Position numbers and translations under genes: made by a program. The notes under the pieces are model-generated. The model made no database searches. It saw nothing but the letters and a program-made list of their open reading frames with translations, and was not told where the DNA came from. Shown here in pieces: positions 1 through 8,747 of a DNA stretch of 18,809 bases. Source of the stretch: Bacillota bacterium (GTDB lineage Bacteria; Bacillota; Clostridia; Lachnospirales; Cellulosilyticaceae); assembly GCA_023436395.1 (NCBI GenBank), contig JAEZJJ010000037.1, forward strand, positions 1 through 18,809. The letters are read 5' to 3'. Position 1 is the stretch's first letter, and every line of letters starts with the position of its first letter.

Positions 1-225
<225 letters not shown>

Positions 226-256
226 AAAGAAATCGCTGGATTATAGGATACTATTT

Positions 257-294
257 TGTTTTGAAAGTTCATCGCTAGATGAACTTTCAAAACA
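257..294 (+). other. Perfect hairpin in the 16S-5S spacer
   Basis: Bases 257-273 pair perfectly with 278-294, giving a 17-bp stem closed by the tetraloop GCTA. It has no following U run, so it does not look like an intrinsic terminator. A role as a double-stranded processing site (RNase III-like) or in folding of the precursor is an inference. The rest of the spacer (222-366) contains no tRNA that I can recognise. Confidence 0.7.
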
Positions 295-366
295 CCGAAC
301 CAAAGCGTAGCGGAGGTGAGGTGCAGTTGAAAAGTAAATCTAGTGCAATTGAATACTTCAAAAATT

Positions 367-483
367 TCTGGTGATGATGCGCTTAGGGGAAACACCCGTT
401 TCCATTCCGAACACGTAGGTTAAGACCTAAGCGGCCGATGGTACTTGTCTGGAGACGGACTGGGAGAGTAGGTGGTTGCCAGA
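367..483 (+). rRNA. rrf: 5S ribosomal RNA
   Basis: About 117 bases with the conserved 5S core CCATTCCGAACACG and the 3' domain GAGAGTAGGTGGTTGCC. The ends are set by pairing of TCTGG at 367-371 with CCAGA at 479-483. It follows the 16S end by only 145 bases, with no 23S gene between, and a terminator comes directly after it. Confidence 0.93.
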
Positions 484-495
484 TTTTTATTTTGT

Positions 496-555
496 AAAAA
501 GTCTTTGAAAATAAATAGCTGATAGCAAGCTAGTATTTTCAAAGACTTTTTTTGA
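496..555 (+). terminator. Rho-independent terminator of the rRNA unit
   Basis: Bases 496-513 are perfectly complementary to 534-551. The loop (514-533) can pair further through TAGCT/AGCTA. The 3' arm runs into a T tract. It closes transcription immediately after the 5S gene, so this rRNA unit ends here. Confidence 0.9.
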
Positions 556-744
556 TTGTTATTTTTATACCTACTCTATGATCATACCTATTTATGTTAT
601 TAACAAGAGATTACTTATTTGGAATGGAAAAGAGAGAAAAGACTGGAATAAAGGAAATCAATGTTCTTTATCTAAGGAAGAAAATATAGTATATTATAAA
701 TATAATAAATATTCTGTCAAAAAACGTAGCTATAGGAGAAGTGT

Positions 745-3700
745 ATGAGTGATATATGGAAGGTACTTGGAATAGAGCCTACGAGCAATGAACAAGAAAT
801 AAAAGAAGCTTATAGAACCAAACTAACCGCAACACATCCAGAAGATCATCCAGAAGAGTTTAAAATATTAAGAGTAGCTTATGAGGAAGCCATTAAGAGT
901 GTTCATAATCAAAGTATGACATCAGTATTTGTAAAATCGCCCATAGATATATGGATTAGCAAAGTGGAGCAGGTATATTGTATTTTGTCTAAGAGGATAG
1001 ACCTAAGTTTATGGGAAATGTTATTACAAGAGGAAATTTGTCTGGCTTTTGATACCAGTGATCTAGCAAGAAATAGACTATTAGAATTTTTAAGTGAGCA
1101 TTATTATTTACCCAGACCAATATGGCAACTGATAGATCGGACATTTTTACTACAGGAAAATGAAGAAGCGCTTTGTGATATATTACCACCTAACTTTATT
1201 AGGTATGTGATACATCAAATTAATAATGATAGCCATATTGAATGGAAAGCATTTAAAAGTGAAGATGAAGCAGATTATGATACTTATATTATCAATTACT
1301 TTAAGTTAATAGAGGCTCTTAATAATAAGGATGAGGAAGGATATAAATTACTTTTATCTCAATTAGTGAGTTTAGGAATAGAGTATATTTACTTAGATGT
1401 ACAGAAACTACGCTATGCTTTGTGGAAAGAAGATAAAGAGAGGGTAATTCATTTAGCAGAGAAAATTATAGATAGTGAAATTAAAGATGAATACAGTCTT
1501 TACTTTTTAGGAGAGGTAGATTGGTTAAATGCAAGATATGAAGAAGCATATGAAAAGTGGCAGAAGATTTTAGTAAAAGATCCAAATCATTATTATGCTA
1601 AGCTAGGTATAGTAAAGTACGAAGTGCTTAAAAAGAGTTATAAAAAAGCTAAAGATAAAATTTATAAGCTCATTCATGAGTTTGGGAGTTCAGATGAATT
1701 AGAAAAAGTCATAGAAGATATTAATGAAAAGTACGTCCCACAATTACAACAACAATTAAAAGAGAATACTGAGGATCAAGAATTATTGATTGAATTAGGT
1801 TGGTGCTATTTACAACAGGAAAAACTAGCAGAATGTGCTACATTACTAGGGAGCTTTACACCTACTGATCAATATATAGGAGACTATTATAACTTAAGTG
1901 GTAAAAGTGCATTAGCCAATAAAGATTATAGAGGTGCACTACCTCGATTAAAGAAATGGTTAGAGGCAATTATAGATCTAGAAGATGATGGTATGACCGA
2001 GGAAATAGCAGATAAGAAGAGAAGAATTCCTTATGCCAACTATAATATAGCTATGTGTTATTGTAATTTAGAAGAAGATGATAATAAGAATAAGTTGAAT
2101 TATGAAAAAGGATTAGAATATCTAGAAAAAGCCATAGATACAATAAAGCAGCAAGGTAGAGTAAGAGATTATCTTTCTTATCGAGAAAGAAAGGCATACA
2201 TTCTTCTGAAACTTGGAAGAATGGAGGAGTCTGTTAGCGTATGCGATGAAATCATTAAAGAAGATCCTCATTTTTATCCAGCTTATTTAGTAAGACAAGA
2301 GGCTTTTATGGCATTAAAGGATGGTAGAGGTGTTATAGAAGATTATTATTCTGCAATTAATCTTTTTTCAGGATATATAAAACCCTATTTATTAGCTATA
2401 AAGGTGTTTATTATACATGAACAATATGAAGAGGCTAAGGCAGTAATAGAAAAGGCAAAGAATAATGGATTAACTAGTGACCAGATGAGTTTTTATGAAT
2501 TAACAATAAGAAGACAATTTTATCAGAGTGAATTTATTTTAAATGATATCTTAGGGAGATTAATCAAACTATTGTCTAGGCAAAATGAATTAGATAGTGA
2601 GACCGACATTCAAAACTTTGCAGAAGTTTATATGGAGATTGCATTTTGTTATGTGGATATTAATAATCACAATAAAGTTATTGAATATATGAATAGGGCA
2701 ATAGAATTAGAGCCTAATAATTTAAACTATAGGTGGACTAAGGCAGATTATTTTTACCGACACGGTAATTATGATGAGGCCCTTCAACTATACAGAAGTA
2801 TTGAATCCGTAGAACCAGATAATATCAATATTCAATATGATCTTGCCCAGTGCTATAGTAAGCAAGGAAATAAGGAAGAAGCTTTAAAGTATTACTTAAA
2901 AGTGATAGGGCAAGACCCAAAGTTTAAAGATGCTAATGATTGCCTACATGAATTTTATAGTAGTAAGTTTATATATACAGGAGATTGGAACTATTATAAG
3001 TTGGCTCTAAAACATATTAATGTTCAGATAGAAGTTACCCCTGAGAGTTATTACTACATCAATAAGGGAATATTAGTAACTGAGGCTAATAATTATATGG
3101 AAGCCTTGGAGGCATATAAGAAAGCTATTGAATTAGAACCTGAAAATAAGGATGCCTATAATAATATAGGTTATATATATGATTTGATAGAAAGGCATGA
3201 TAAAGCAGAGGCGTATTATAAACTGGCGATAGAGAAAGCGAAAGGAGAAGTTTATCTTAGGCCTTATATGAATCTAGCAAGTTGTTATGCCATTCAGGAA
3301 AGATACAATGATGCAGAACAGTGTTATAAGCAGGCTATCGCATTAGCTCCGCATGAAGTATATATTTATGATCAGTTGATCCAGCTCTATATGAGACAAG
3401 GTAGTTATAACAAAGCGATTGATGTAGTTTTACTAATGAAAAAGAAAAATATGGGGGATAGGATTACCCTCCATAGTTATCTTGCTAATTGCAATTGGGC
3501 GCTGAGTAAAAAGCTAAAAGCCTATATCATTTATTACGATATGTTTAGATATACAACGAAGGCTGGAAAAGGTTATATAAAAAAGGCAGAGCATTACTTT
3601 TTTTATCAAGGGCGTATGAAGAAAGCTCTTGCTTTATATGAATGTGCTATTAATAGGAAACAGGACTTAAATATTAAAGAAACCTTTGAATGTTATTATC

Positions 3701-4113
3701 AGTTAGCACGTTGTCATGGCGCATTAAAGCACAATAGGGAGGCGAAGGACTATTTTGACATATGCATAGCAAAGATTGAAAAGCAATATGGCACATTAGA
3801 AAATTATATTCAGTATGCAGCATCTAGTAAAAAATACTGTGGTAGGCTAGTAAGTTTATATTTGAGTATAAATGATTTAGAAAATGCAAAAATTTATCTA
3901 AAGAAAATGAAGGCAGCATTAAGATGCAATGGATGTAAATATAAAAATTGCTATGAAGCTACTTTAAATGAAGCCCAGCTCTATGAAGTATGTGGAGATT
4001 TAGAAGTAGCTCTACAATGCTATGAAACGGCACTTATAGAAAATAATCAGCTTTTTATTGCTAGAAAGAAAGTTGCGTATATAAAGGAACAGTTGAAAGG
4101 AGCAAAAAATTGA
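745..4113 (+). CDS. J-domain protein with extensive TPR repeats, partner of HscC
   Basis: A 1122-residue cytoplasmic co-chaperone-like protein. Residues 1-52 form a short J-domain (IWKVLGI, then helix IKEAYRTKLTATHPE, then FKILRVAYEEA). The Hsp70-contacting HPD tripeptide reads H31-P32-E33, a conservative D to E change. From about residue 220 to the end the protein is helical tetratricopeptide repeats, the clearest being near 640-780 (motifs such as MNRAIELEPNN and YKKAIELEPEN). A cysteine motif C1061-x2-C1064-x4-C1069 lies near the C terminus. The ATG at 745 follows AGGAGA at 734-739. Its TGA overlaps the TTG start of the downstream Hsp70 gene, which indicates translational coupling and a dedicated J-protein/Hsp70 pair. 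In the family, J-domains stimulate Hsp70 ATPase and TPRs bind clients or partners; the actual client is unknown. An AT-rich stretch at 685-710 includes TATAAT (701-706), but I see no convincing -35 box. Confidence 0.9.
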   Translation: MSDIWKVLGIEPTSNEQEIKEAYRTKLTATHPEDHPEEFKILRVAYEEAIKSVHNQSMTSVFVKSPIDIWISKVEQVYCILSKRIDLSLWEMLLQEEICLAFDTSDLARNRLLEFLSEHYYLPRPIWQLIDRTFLLQENEEALCDILPPNFIRYVIHQINNDSHIEWKAFKSEDEADYDTYIINYFKLIEALNNKDEEGYKLLLSQLVSLGIEYIYLDVQKLRYALWKEDKERVIHLAEKIIDSEIKDEYSLYFLGEVDWLNARYEEAYEKWQKILVKDPNHYYAKLGIVKYEVLKKSYKKAKDKIYKLIHEFGSSDELEKVIEDINEKYVPQLQQQLKENTEDQELLIELGWCYLQQEKLAECATLLGSFTPTDQYIGDYYNLSGKSALANKDYRGALPRLKKWLEAIIDLEDDGMTEEIADKKRRIPYANYNIAMCYCNLEEDDNKNKLNYEKGLEYLEKAIDTIKQQGRVRDYLSYRERKAYILLKLGRMEESVSVCDEIIKEDPHFYPAYLVRQEAFMALKDGRGVIEDYYSAINLFSGYIKPYLLAIKVFIIHEQYEEAKAVIEKAKNNGLTSDQMSFYELTIRRQFYQSEFILNDILGRLIKLLSRQNELDSETDIQNFAEVYMEIAFCYVDINNHNKVIEYMNRAIELEPNNLNYRWTKADYFYRHGNYDEALQLYRSIESVEPDNINIQYDLAQCYSKQGNKEEALKYYLKVIGQDPKFKDANDCLHEFYSSKFIYTGDWNYYKLALKHINVQIEVTPESYYYINKGILVTEANNYMEALEAYKKAIELEPENKDAYNNIGYIYDLIERHDKAEAYYKLAIEKAKGEVYLRPYMNLASCYAIQERYNDAEQCYKQAIALAPHEVYIYDQLIQLYMRQGSYNKAIDVVLLMKKKNMGDRITLHSYLANCNWALSKKLKAYIIYYDMFRYTTKAGKGYIKKAEHYFFYQGRMKKALALYECAINRKQDLNIKETFECYYQLARCHGALKHNREAKDYFDICIAKIEKQYGTLENYIQYAASSKKYCGRLVSLYLSINDLENAKIYLKKMKAALRCNGCKYKNCYEATLNEAQLYEVCGDLEVALQCYETALIENNQLFIARKKVAYIKEQLKGAKN

Positions 4114-5789
4114 TTATAGGAATTGATTTAGGAACCACCAATAGTTTAGTAGCCTACTATACCCCAGAAGGTGTGAAAGTTATACCTAATAGATTGGGGA
4201 AAAATCTCACGCCTTCCGTAGTAAGTGTGGATAAAGAAGATACTATTTACATAGGAGAGACAGCCAAAGAGCGTATGCTTATAGCACCAGAGGAAACAGT
4301 AAGTGTTTTTAAGAGGGATATGGGAAGTGAAAAGAAGTATTTTCTAGGCAAGAAGGAATTTACACCAGAACAACTCTCTGCTCTGATTATTCGTTCCTTA
4401 AAAGAGGATGCAGAAACTTATTTAGGTGAAAAAGTGACAGAGGCTATTATTAGCGTGCCAGCTTATTTTAATGATGCAAGACGTAAAGCTACTAAGCAAG
4501 CTGGAGAGTTAGCAGGTTTAAAAATTGAGCGTATTATTAGTGAACCTACAGCAGCGGCTATTGCTTATGGACTTTATCAAAGCCAGGAGGATATGAGGTT
4601 TTTGGTATTTGACCTAGGAGGAGGAACTTTTGATGTATCTATATTAGAGAGATACGGAAGTATTCTAGAGGTTCATGCAGTAGCTGGAGATAATTTTTTG
4701 GGTGGAGAAGATTTTACACAGGTGTTAGTAGACCATTTTTTTAAAAGCAACCCAGAACTAGATCCACTAGTTTTAGAAAATAAAGTATTAAAACAGATTT
4801 ATAAAAAAGCAGAAGAAGCAAAAATTCATTTTACTACAAGTAAATGTCATATAACTTGTTATATCAATGAGAAAGACTATGAAGCAGAAATGACTCTTGA
4901 GGAATATGAAAAGGCTTGTGAACCTCTATTTGATAAGATGAGGCAGCCTATTAAAAAGAGTTTAACAGATTCACAACTTAATATTTCTCAAATTGATAAA
5001 GTTGTAATGGTAGGCGGAGCTACTAAAATGCCTATTATACGTAAATTTGTAGGAAGGCTGTTTAAAAATATTCCAGATACAAGTTTGAATCCAGATGAAG
5101 TAGTAGCTATTGGTGCTGCTATGCAAGGAGCTATGAAAGAACGAGAGGAGAGTATTAAGGAAGTCATCTTAACGGATGTATGCCCTTTTACACTAGGAAC
5201 AGAGGTAGTACATGAGATAGAAAATAATCACTTTGAAAATGGCCATTTTTGCCCAATTATTGAGCGTAATACTGTTATTCCTGCTAGTAGGACAGAAAGA
5301 CTTTATACAGTAAGAGAGAATCAAACACAGCTTGCAATTAAAATTCTTCAAGGGGAAAGTCGATATGCCCATAATAATTTACTATTGGGAGAGGTTCGTA
5401 TAGATATTCCAAAGAATAAAGCAGGAGCTGAAGCTGTAGATGTTACTTATACTTATGATATTAATGCTATCTTAGAAGTACAAGTTAAATCAGTATCTAC
5501 AGGTAAAATAGTTAAGGAGCTTATTAAAGGACAGTATACTCCTTTAAGTGATGCCGAAATAGAGGCACGTATGAAAGAATTAGAGTATTTAAAAGTGCAT
5601 CCAAGAGACCAAGAAGAAAATAAACTTTTACTACTAAGAGGGGAAAGAATGTACGAAGAAGCTTTAGGAGATAAGAGAGTAGTCATACAACGGGCATTAG
5701 AGAAATTTGAAAGAGTACTTAATAGCCAAGACCGCAGTAAACTTATGGAGCAAAGAAAAGAGTTAAAGGAAATTCTAGACAGTATATAA
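4110..5789 (+). CDS. hscC: Hsp70-family chaperone HscC
   Basis: A 559-residue ATP-dependent chaperone acting in the cytoplasm. The nucleotide-binding domain carries DLGTTNS (6-12), DLGGGTFD (168-175) and VGGATKMP (301-308). The interdomain linker region reads EVILTDVCP (351-359) where DnaK has VLLLDVTP. The substrate-binding beta domain (about 362-475) has the HscC-like IIERNTVIPASR, and the helical lid (about 478-559) is shorter than in DnaK. Length and many local matches (IPN..G..LTPS, LTD.CP..LG, HPRD near the C terminus) fit E. coli HscC (about 556 residues) rather than housekeeping DnaK (about 610-640). Translation starts at TTG 4110, overlapping the upstream stop, with GGAG at 4099-4102 as ribosome site. 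The coupled J-domain/TPR gene upstream is the likely co-chaperone, as E. coli HscC also has its own J proteins. Confidence 0.93.
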   Translation: MIIGIDLGTTNSLVAYYTPEGVKVIPNRLGKNLTPSVVSVDKEDTIYIGETAKERMLIAPEETVSVFKRDMGSEKKYFLGKKEFTPEQLSALIIRSLKEDAETYLGEKVTEAIISVPAYFNDARRKATKQAGELAGLKIERIISEPTAAAIAYGLYQSQEDMRFLVFDLGGGTFDVSILERYGSILEVHAVAGDNFLGGEDFTQVLVDHFFKSNPELDPLVLENKVLKQIYKKAEEAKIHFTTSKCHITCYINEKDYEAEMTLEEYEKACEPLFDKMRQPIKKSLTDSQLNISQIDKVVMVGGATKMPIIRKFVGRLFKNIPDTSLNPDEVVAIGAAMQGAMKEREESIKEVILTDVCPFTLGTEVVHEIENNHFENGHFCPIIERNTVIPASRTERLYTVRENQTQLAIKILQGESRYAHNNLLLGEVRIDIPKNKAGAEAVDVTYTYDINAILEVQVKSVSTGKIVKELIKGQYTPLSDAEIEARMKELEYLKVHPRDQEENKLLLLRGERMYEEALGDKRVVIQRALEKFERVLNSQDRSKLMEQRKELKEILDSI

Positions 5790-5796
5790 AAAGAAG

Positions 5797-5855
5797 TATC
5801 AAAGATAGATATAACTACTAGTTTAGTTTTATCTATCTTTTATTTTGATATTTTA
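5797..5855 (+). terminator. Terminator after the chaperone operon
   Basis: AAAGATAGAT (5801-5810) pairs with ATCTATCTTT (5831-5840), and TATC/GATA can extend the stem outward across a bulge. T-rich sequence follows. It lies 11 bases after the hscC stop and separates the chaperone operon from the chemoreceptor. Confidence 0.75.
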
Positions 5856-5868
5856 TTTAGAATAATAT

Positions 5869-5896
5869 TTTGTAAAAAGTAGTATTGTGTTATAAT
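5869..5896 (+). promoter_or_regulatory. Promoter for the chemoreceptor gene, extended -10
   Basis: TGTTATAAT at 5888-5896 is a perfect extended -10 element. A weak -35 (TTTGTA at 5869-5874) lies 16 bases upstream. The start codon of the chemoreceptor is about 195 bases downstream, so the transcript has a long leader. The gap 5790-6091 therefore holds a terminator, this promoter and a leader with two short ORFs; I recognise no riboswitch consensus in it. Confidence 0.6.
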
Positions 5897-5945
5897 ATGA
5901 AATAATACTGTATTTTCAGAAAATAACAAAAACATAAGGCGAATA

Positions 5946-6017
5946 ATGAGAAAAATTGCGCTTCAAGGTGGAAAATATAAATATTATGGTAAACAAATTG
6001 CTAATATTAATTGGTAG
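5946..6017 (+). CDS. Possible 23-residue leader peptide
   Basis: A short ORF starting ATG at 5946 with AAGG at 5936-5939 as a plausible ribosome site. The peptide is basic and aromatic-rich (it contains GGKYKYYGKQ) and ends in tryptophan. It lies between the extended -10 promoter and the chemoreceptor start. A 10-codon ORF (6042-6074) follows before the chemoreceptor ribosome site but lacks a well-placed Shine-Dalgarno. No homologue is known to me; it may be chance in an AT-rich leader. Confidence 0.25.
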   Translation: MRKIALQGGKYKYYGKQIANINW

Positions 6018-6091
6018 TATAAAGGAGCTTAAGAAAATACAATGAAAGATTACTTACACCATATTTTAAAATGATCAGGGAGGGATAATCT

Positions 6092-7618
6092 ATGAATACA
6101 GTAGTTGAAATTTACGAATTTAATTTAGGTAAACATCAAGTGGGGCTTAGTAAAGTCATCTCTAAATGGTGTATAATAGGAAGCTTTTTTGGGGCTTTTT
6201 TTTACTTGATAATGAAAGTTACTGGGATAATGAGTGAATGTCAGTGGGATAAGATAATATTTAACTTTATAGTTTTTACAATTAGTGCTATAATATTGAT
6301 AAGTGTGAACTTATTAGAGAAGAAAAATGAGAAAGTTTTCTTGAAGTACTTTAAATATGCGGTTATCATTTCGGGTTCTCTTAACTATCTGACATTGTGT
6401 ATCTGTATTCCTTATTGTGACATTTGGTTTACAATTGTGATTATGTTATTTATTTCTTCGTTTTACATAGAAAAAAAGGTAGTTTTATTTGGTGTCATTA
6501 TTAATTTTATGACTTCATTACTCTCTTTTTTCTTAGTGGCAAATTCATATCATTTTGGTATGGGAGATTTAATTACTCGAGTACAAATGTCATCCTTTGG
6601 AAGTATAATAGCATTTATTGCTTCTATTATTGGGAAACAGCTTCTTATGAATGCTAGTAAAAATGAATATGAAATAAAGAATTCTATGTATTACTTAGAA
6701 AGAATTTTTGAAGAAATAAGAAAAACATCTAACCATCTCATTGAGGCAAGTGGTAATATAACATCCCTCTCAGAAAACCTACAACAAGCAACGGAGATAA
6801 CTGCAACTAATACTGCTTCAGTGTTAGATGCAACGGTTAATACATGTGAAAATATTAATAAAAGCATTGAGCTTTTAGATAATCTCCTAGATGATACGAA
6901 AAGGATGAGAGAGAGCAGCAATTTTGCAATTGCCGATTCTAAAGTGTTAGAGCAAACTGCGGAGAAAGGAAAGTATTCCATTGATATTGCTGTTCAAAAA
7001 ATATTGAGTATAAAAGAAGGCGCAGAAATAGCTTATAAAAGCGCAAAAAAGCTTGATTCAAAGGCAAAACAAATAGATGCAATCGTTTCAGATATTCAAT
7101 ACATAGCTTATCAAACTAACTTATTAGCCATTAATGCTTCAATAGAGGCTGCTAGAGCTGGGGAATCTGGTAAGGGATTTGCAGTAGTTGCAGATAAAAT
7201 TAGAGTATTGGCATCTCAGAGTCAAGAGGCTCTAAAAAATATTAATAGTGCATTAACGGATATTTTTCAGCATGAAGATAAGGTAGATAACTTAGTTACT
7301 AATATAGAAGATGGTGTAAATATAATTATTGAAAGTAGGGATTGTTACAATAAAATTTTAGAAAATGTAGGCTACACAATAACTACTCTTGAAAAAATCA
7401 ATGTTATATCCCAAGAACAGACCTCAGATTCTGAAACAGTAAAAGATTTCGTTAATGGGATGAGTCAACTTGCAAATCAAACTTCTACTAGTGTAGAATA
7501 CACATCTGCATCTGTTGAGCAATCTTTTGCAGCAAGTGAGGAATTACTAGATTCAGCTAAAGCGCTTCAAAATATTGCTAGTAATTTAAAAGAAATAATT
7601 TTAGATAAAGAAAACTGA
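6092..7618 (+). CDS. Methyl-accepting chemotaxis protein, multi-spanning membrane sensor
   Basis: A 508-residue chemoreceptor. The N-terminal 200 residues hold about five or six hydrophobic membrane segments (first near 25-45, last near 170-190) with no large extracytoplasmic domain and no obvious HAMP, so sensing may occur within the membrane. The cytoplasmic part (about 215-508) is a long coiled coil whose hairpin tip contains the hallmark EAARAGESGKGFAVVA (352-367) that contacts CheA and CheW. No CheR-binding pentapeptide is visible at the C terminus. The ATG at 6092 follows a strong AGGGAGGG ribosome site. It stands alone between its own promoter and terminator, with no che genes nearby, so it presumably feeds a chemotaxis array encoded elsewhere. 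The ligand cannot be read from sequence. Confidence 0.93.
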   Translation: MNTVVEIYEFNLGKHQVGLSKVISKWCIIGSFFGAFFYLIMKVTGIMSECQWDKIIFNFIVFTISAIILISVNLLEKKNEKVFLKYFKYAVIISGSLNYLTLCICIPYCDIWFTIVIMLFISSFYIEKKVVLFGVIINFMTSLLSFFLVANSYHFGMGDLITRVQMSSFGSIIAFIASIIGKQLLMNASKNEYEIKNSMYYLERIFEEIRKTSNHLIEASGNITSLSENLQQATEITATNTASVLDATVNTCENINKSIELLDNLLDDTKRMRESSNFAIADSKVLEQTAEKGKYSIDIAVQKILSIKEGAEIAYKSAKKLDSKAKQIDAIVSDIQYIAYQTNLLAINASIEAARAGESGKGFAVVADKIRVLASQSQEALKNINSALTDIFQHEDKVDNLVTNIEDGVNIIIESRDCYNKILENVGYTITTLEKINVISQEQTSDSETVKDFVNGMSQLANQTSTSVEYTSASVEQSFAASEELLDSAKALQNIASNLKEIILDKEN

Positions 7619-7631
7619 AAAATTATTATTT

Positions 7632-7679
7632 AAAAGGTGATATCTGCAGGATGAAAATGCTATAGAGATCACCTTTTTT
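7632..7679 (+). terminator. Terminator after the chemoreceptor gene
   Basis: AAAAGGTGAT (7632-7641) pairs with ATCACCTTTT (7668-7677), followed by a T run. It begins 14 bases after the chemoreceptor stop. Confidence 0.85.
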
Positions 7680-7696
7680 CACTATTAATTAATTTT

Positions 7697-8539
7697 TTGC
7701 AGCGACTACAATGTACAACAGATGTGAGTGAGTTAGTGATTAATGGTGATTTTTTGGATGAATGGTTTTTGCCAGTCTATTATCCTAGCTATACAGATGT
7801 AAACCAATTTTATAAGGATGTGATAGCCAATAATCAGAGCGTAATCAACGAGTTAAACAATGTTATCGAAAGTGGGATAAAGCTTGTCTACGTACCTGGA
7901 AATCATGACATGACCCAAGATAACGATATTTTACAGAAGGCTATTCCAAAAATTGTACAGGTCAGAGACGCTAAAGGGCTTGGTACATATTACACAGGTG
8001 ATCGCAAAGAAATTGCAATCGAGCATGGTCACCGTTACGATGTGTTCTCCGCACCAGACACAGTTACCAATGCGGAGTTATGTGGGAATGAGGATACCAT
8101 TCTGCCAGCCGGTTATTTTTATGCCCGTTATGCGGCAACATGGGTGTTAGAAGGACGTCCAAAAGTTGAAAAGAATTTGCCAGAGGTAACGATTGTACCA
8201 GATCAATCTAATGTAGAACAGTATGGGGCTTATTTGTGTTATTCCCTCCTCAAGGAGGTATCCACAAGAATGACACCAAAGCACTTGAAAAGTACGGCAA
8301 TGCTGACACCCAGGCACGATATGTGGAGGTAAGCAAGTTAGCAGATGATGTTGTTCAGAAAAAAATTAAATCAAGAAATCAAAAACTTCTGCCTTACACC
8401 GACTTTTTCTTCAACAAAAGATACGATTTATGATATTATGCCTATCTTCGAGGTGGTAGGTAGTGATTTGCTGAGTATTAGGACATACAATACTGCCTAT
8501 ACGAAAGGTGCTACTTATCCGGTTGCTTCCTATTATTGA
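7697..8539 (+). pseudogene. Decayed metallophosphoesterase fragment
   Basis: The longest open piece (7697-8332, 211 codons from a TTG without a ribosome site) has two calcineurin-type phosphoesterase motifs, GDFLDEW and GNHD, and a later GHRYD. The N-terminal metal-binding D-x-H motif and the C-terminal GH-x-H motif of the family are absent, so it cannot be an intact enzyme. After about 8250 a second frame (8236-8433) gives protein-like sequence (KALEKYGNADTQARYVEVSK), and after about 8430 the first frame resumes (MPIFEVVGSDLLSIRTYNTAYT) up to 8539. This pattern indicates frameshifts plus deletion or fusion of pieces. Base composition in about 7980-8170 is visibly GC-richer than neighbouring genes, suggesting horizontal origin. 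It begins directly after the chemoreceptor terminator and has no promoter I can see. Assignment of the second and third pieces to the same ancestral gene is uncertain. Confidence 0.75.
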
Positions 8540-8566
8540 AGCTATGAAGAAACTCAATAATTAAAT

Positions 8567-8615
8567 AAAAACTTGTAATACAAAACATATGAAATAATGT
8601 ATTACAAGTTTTTTG
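8567..8615 (+). terminator. Strong intrinsic terminator downstream of the pseudogene
   Basis: Bases 8567-8582 are perfectly complementary to 8598-8613 (16 bp, 15-base loop), and the 3' arm ends in a T run. Since the stem starts with an A run it could also act on transcripts from the minus strand. Confidence 0.88.
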
Positions 8616-8680
8616 TTGTTTAAATAATAGAAGATTAAGGGTTGATGAGAAAGAAGAGCATAACATTAATCTAATCTTAA

Positions 8681-8709
8681 TTGACAATGTAACAATGTTA
8701 TGCTAATAT
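8681..8709 (+). promoter_or_regulatory. Consensus promoter of the bactofilin/yhbD operon
   Basis: TTGACA (8681-8686) and TAATAT (8704-8709) are separated by 17 bases, with an extended -10 TG at 8701-8702. This is the best vegetative-type promoter in the window. The palindrome TAACA-A-TGTTA (8690-8700) sits inside the spacer, a typical place for a repressor or MerR-type regulator. Confidence 0.85.
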
Positions 8710-8734
8710 TTGTTTAAACAATAAAACAATGTTA
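8690..8734 (+). promoter_or_regulatory. Operator-like repeats AACAATGTTA
   Basis: The 10-mer AACAATGTTA occurs at 8691-8700, between -35 and -10, and again at 8725-8734, just before the ribosome site. A related half-site TAACATT is at 8661-8667. A separate palindrome GTTTAAAC is at 8712-8719. The MerR-like protein encoded by the second gene of the operon is the obvious candidate ligand, which is an inference. Confidence 0.5.
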
Positions 8735-8747
8735 CGGAGGCGTAGAG

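Noticed and set aside
5897..6091. Cyclic-di-GMP riboswitch in the chemoreceptor leader
   Set aside because: Such riboswitches often precede chemoreceptor genes, but the conserved GEMM core sequences are not present.
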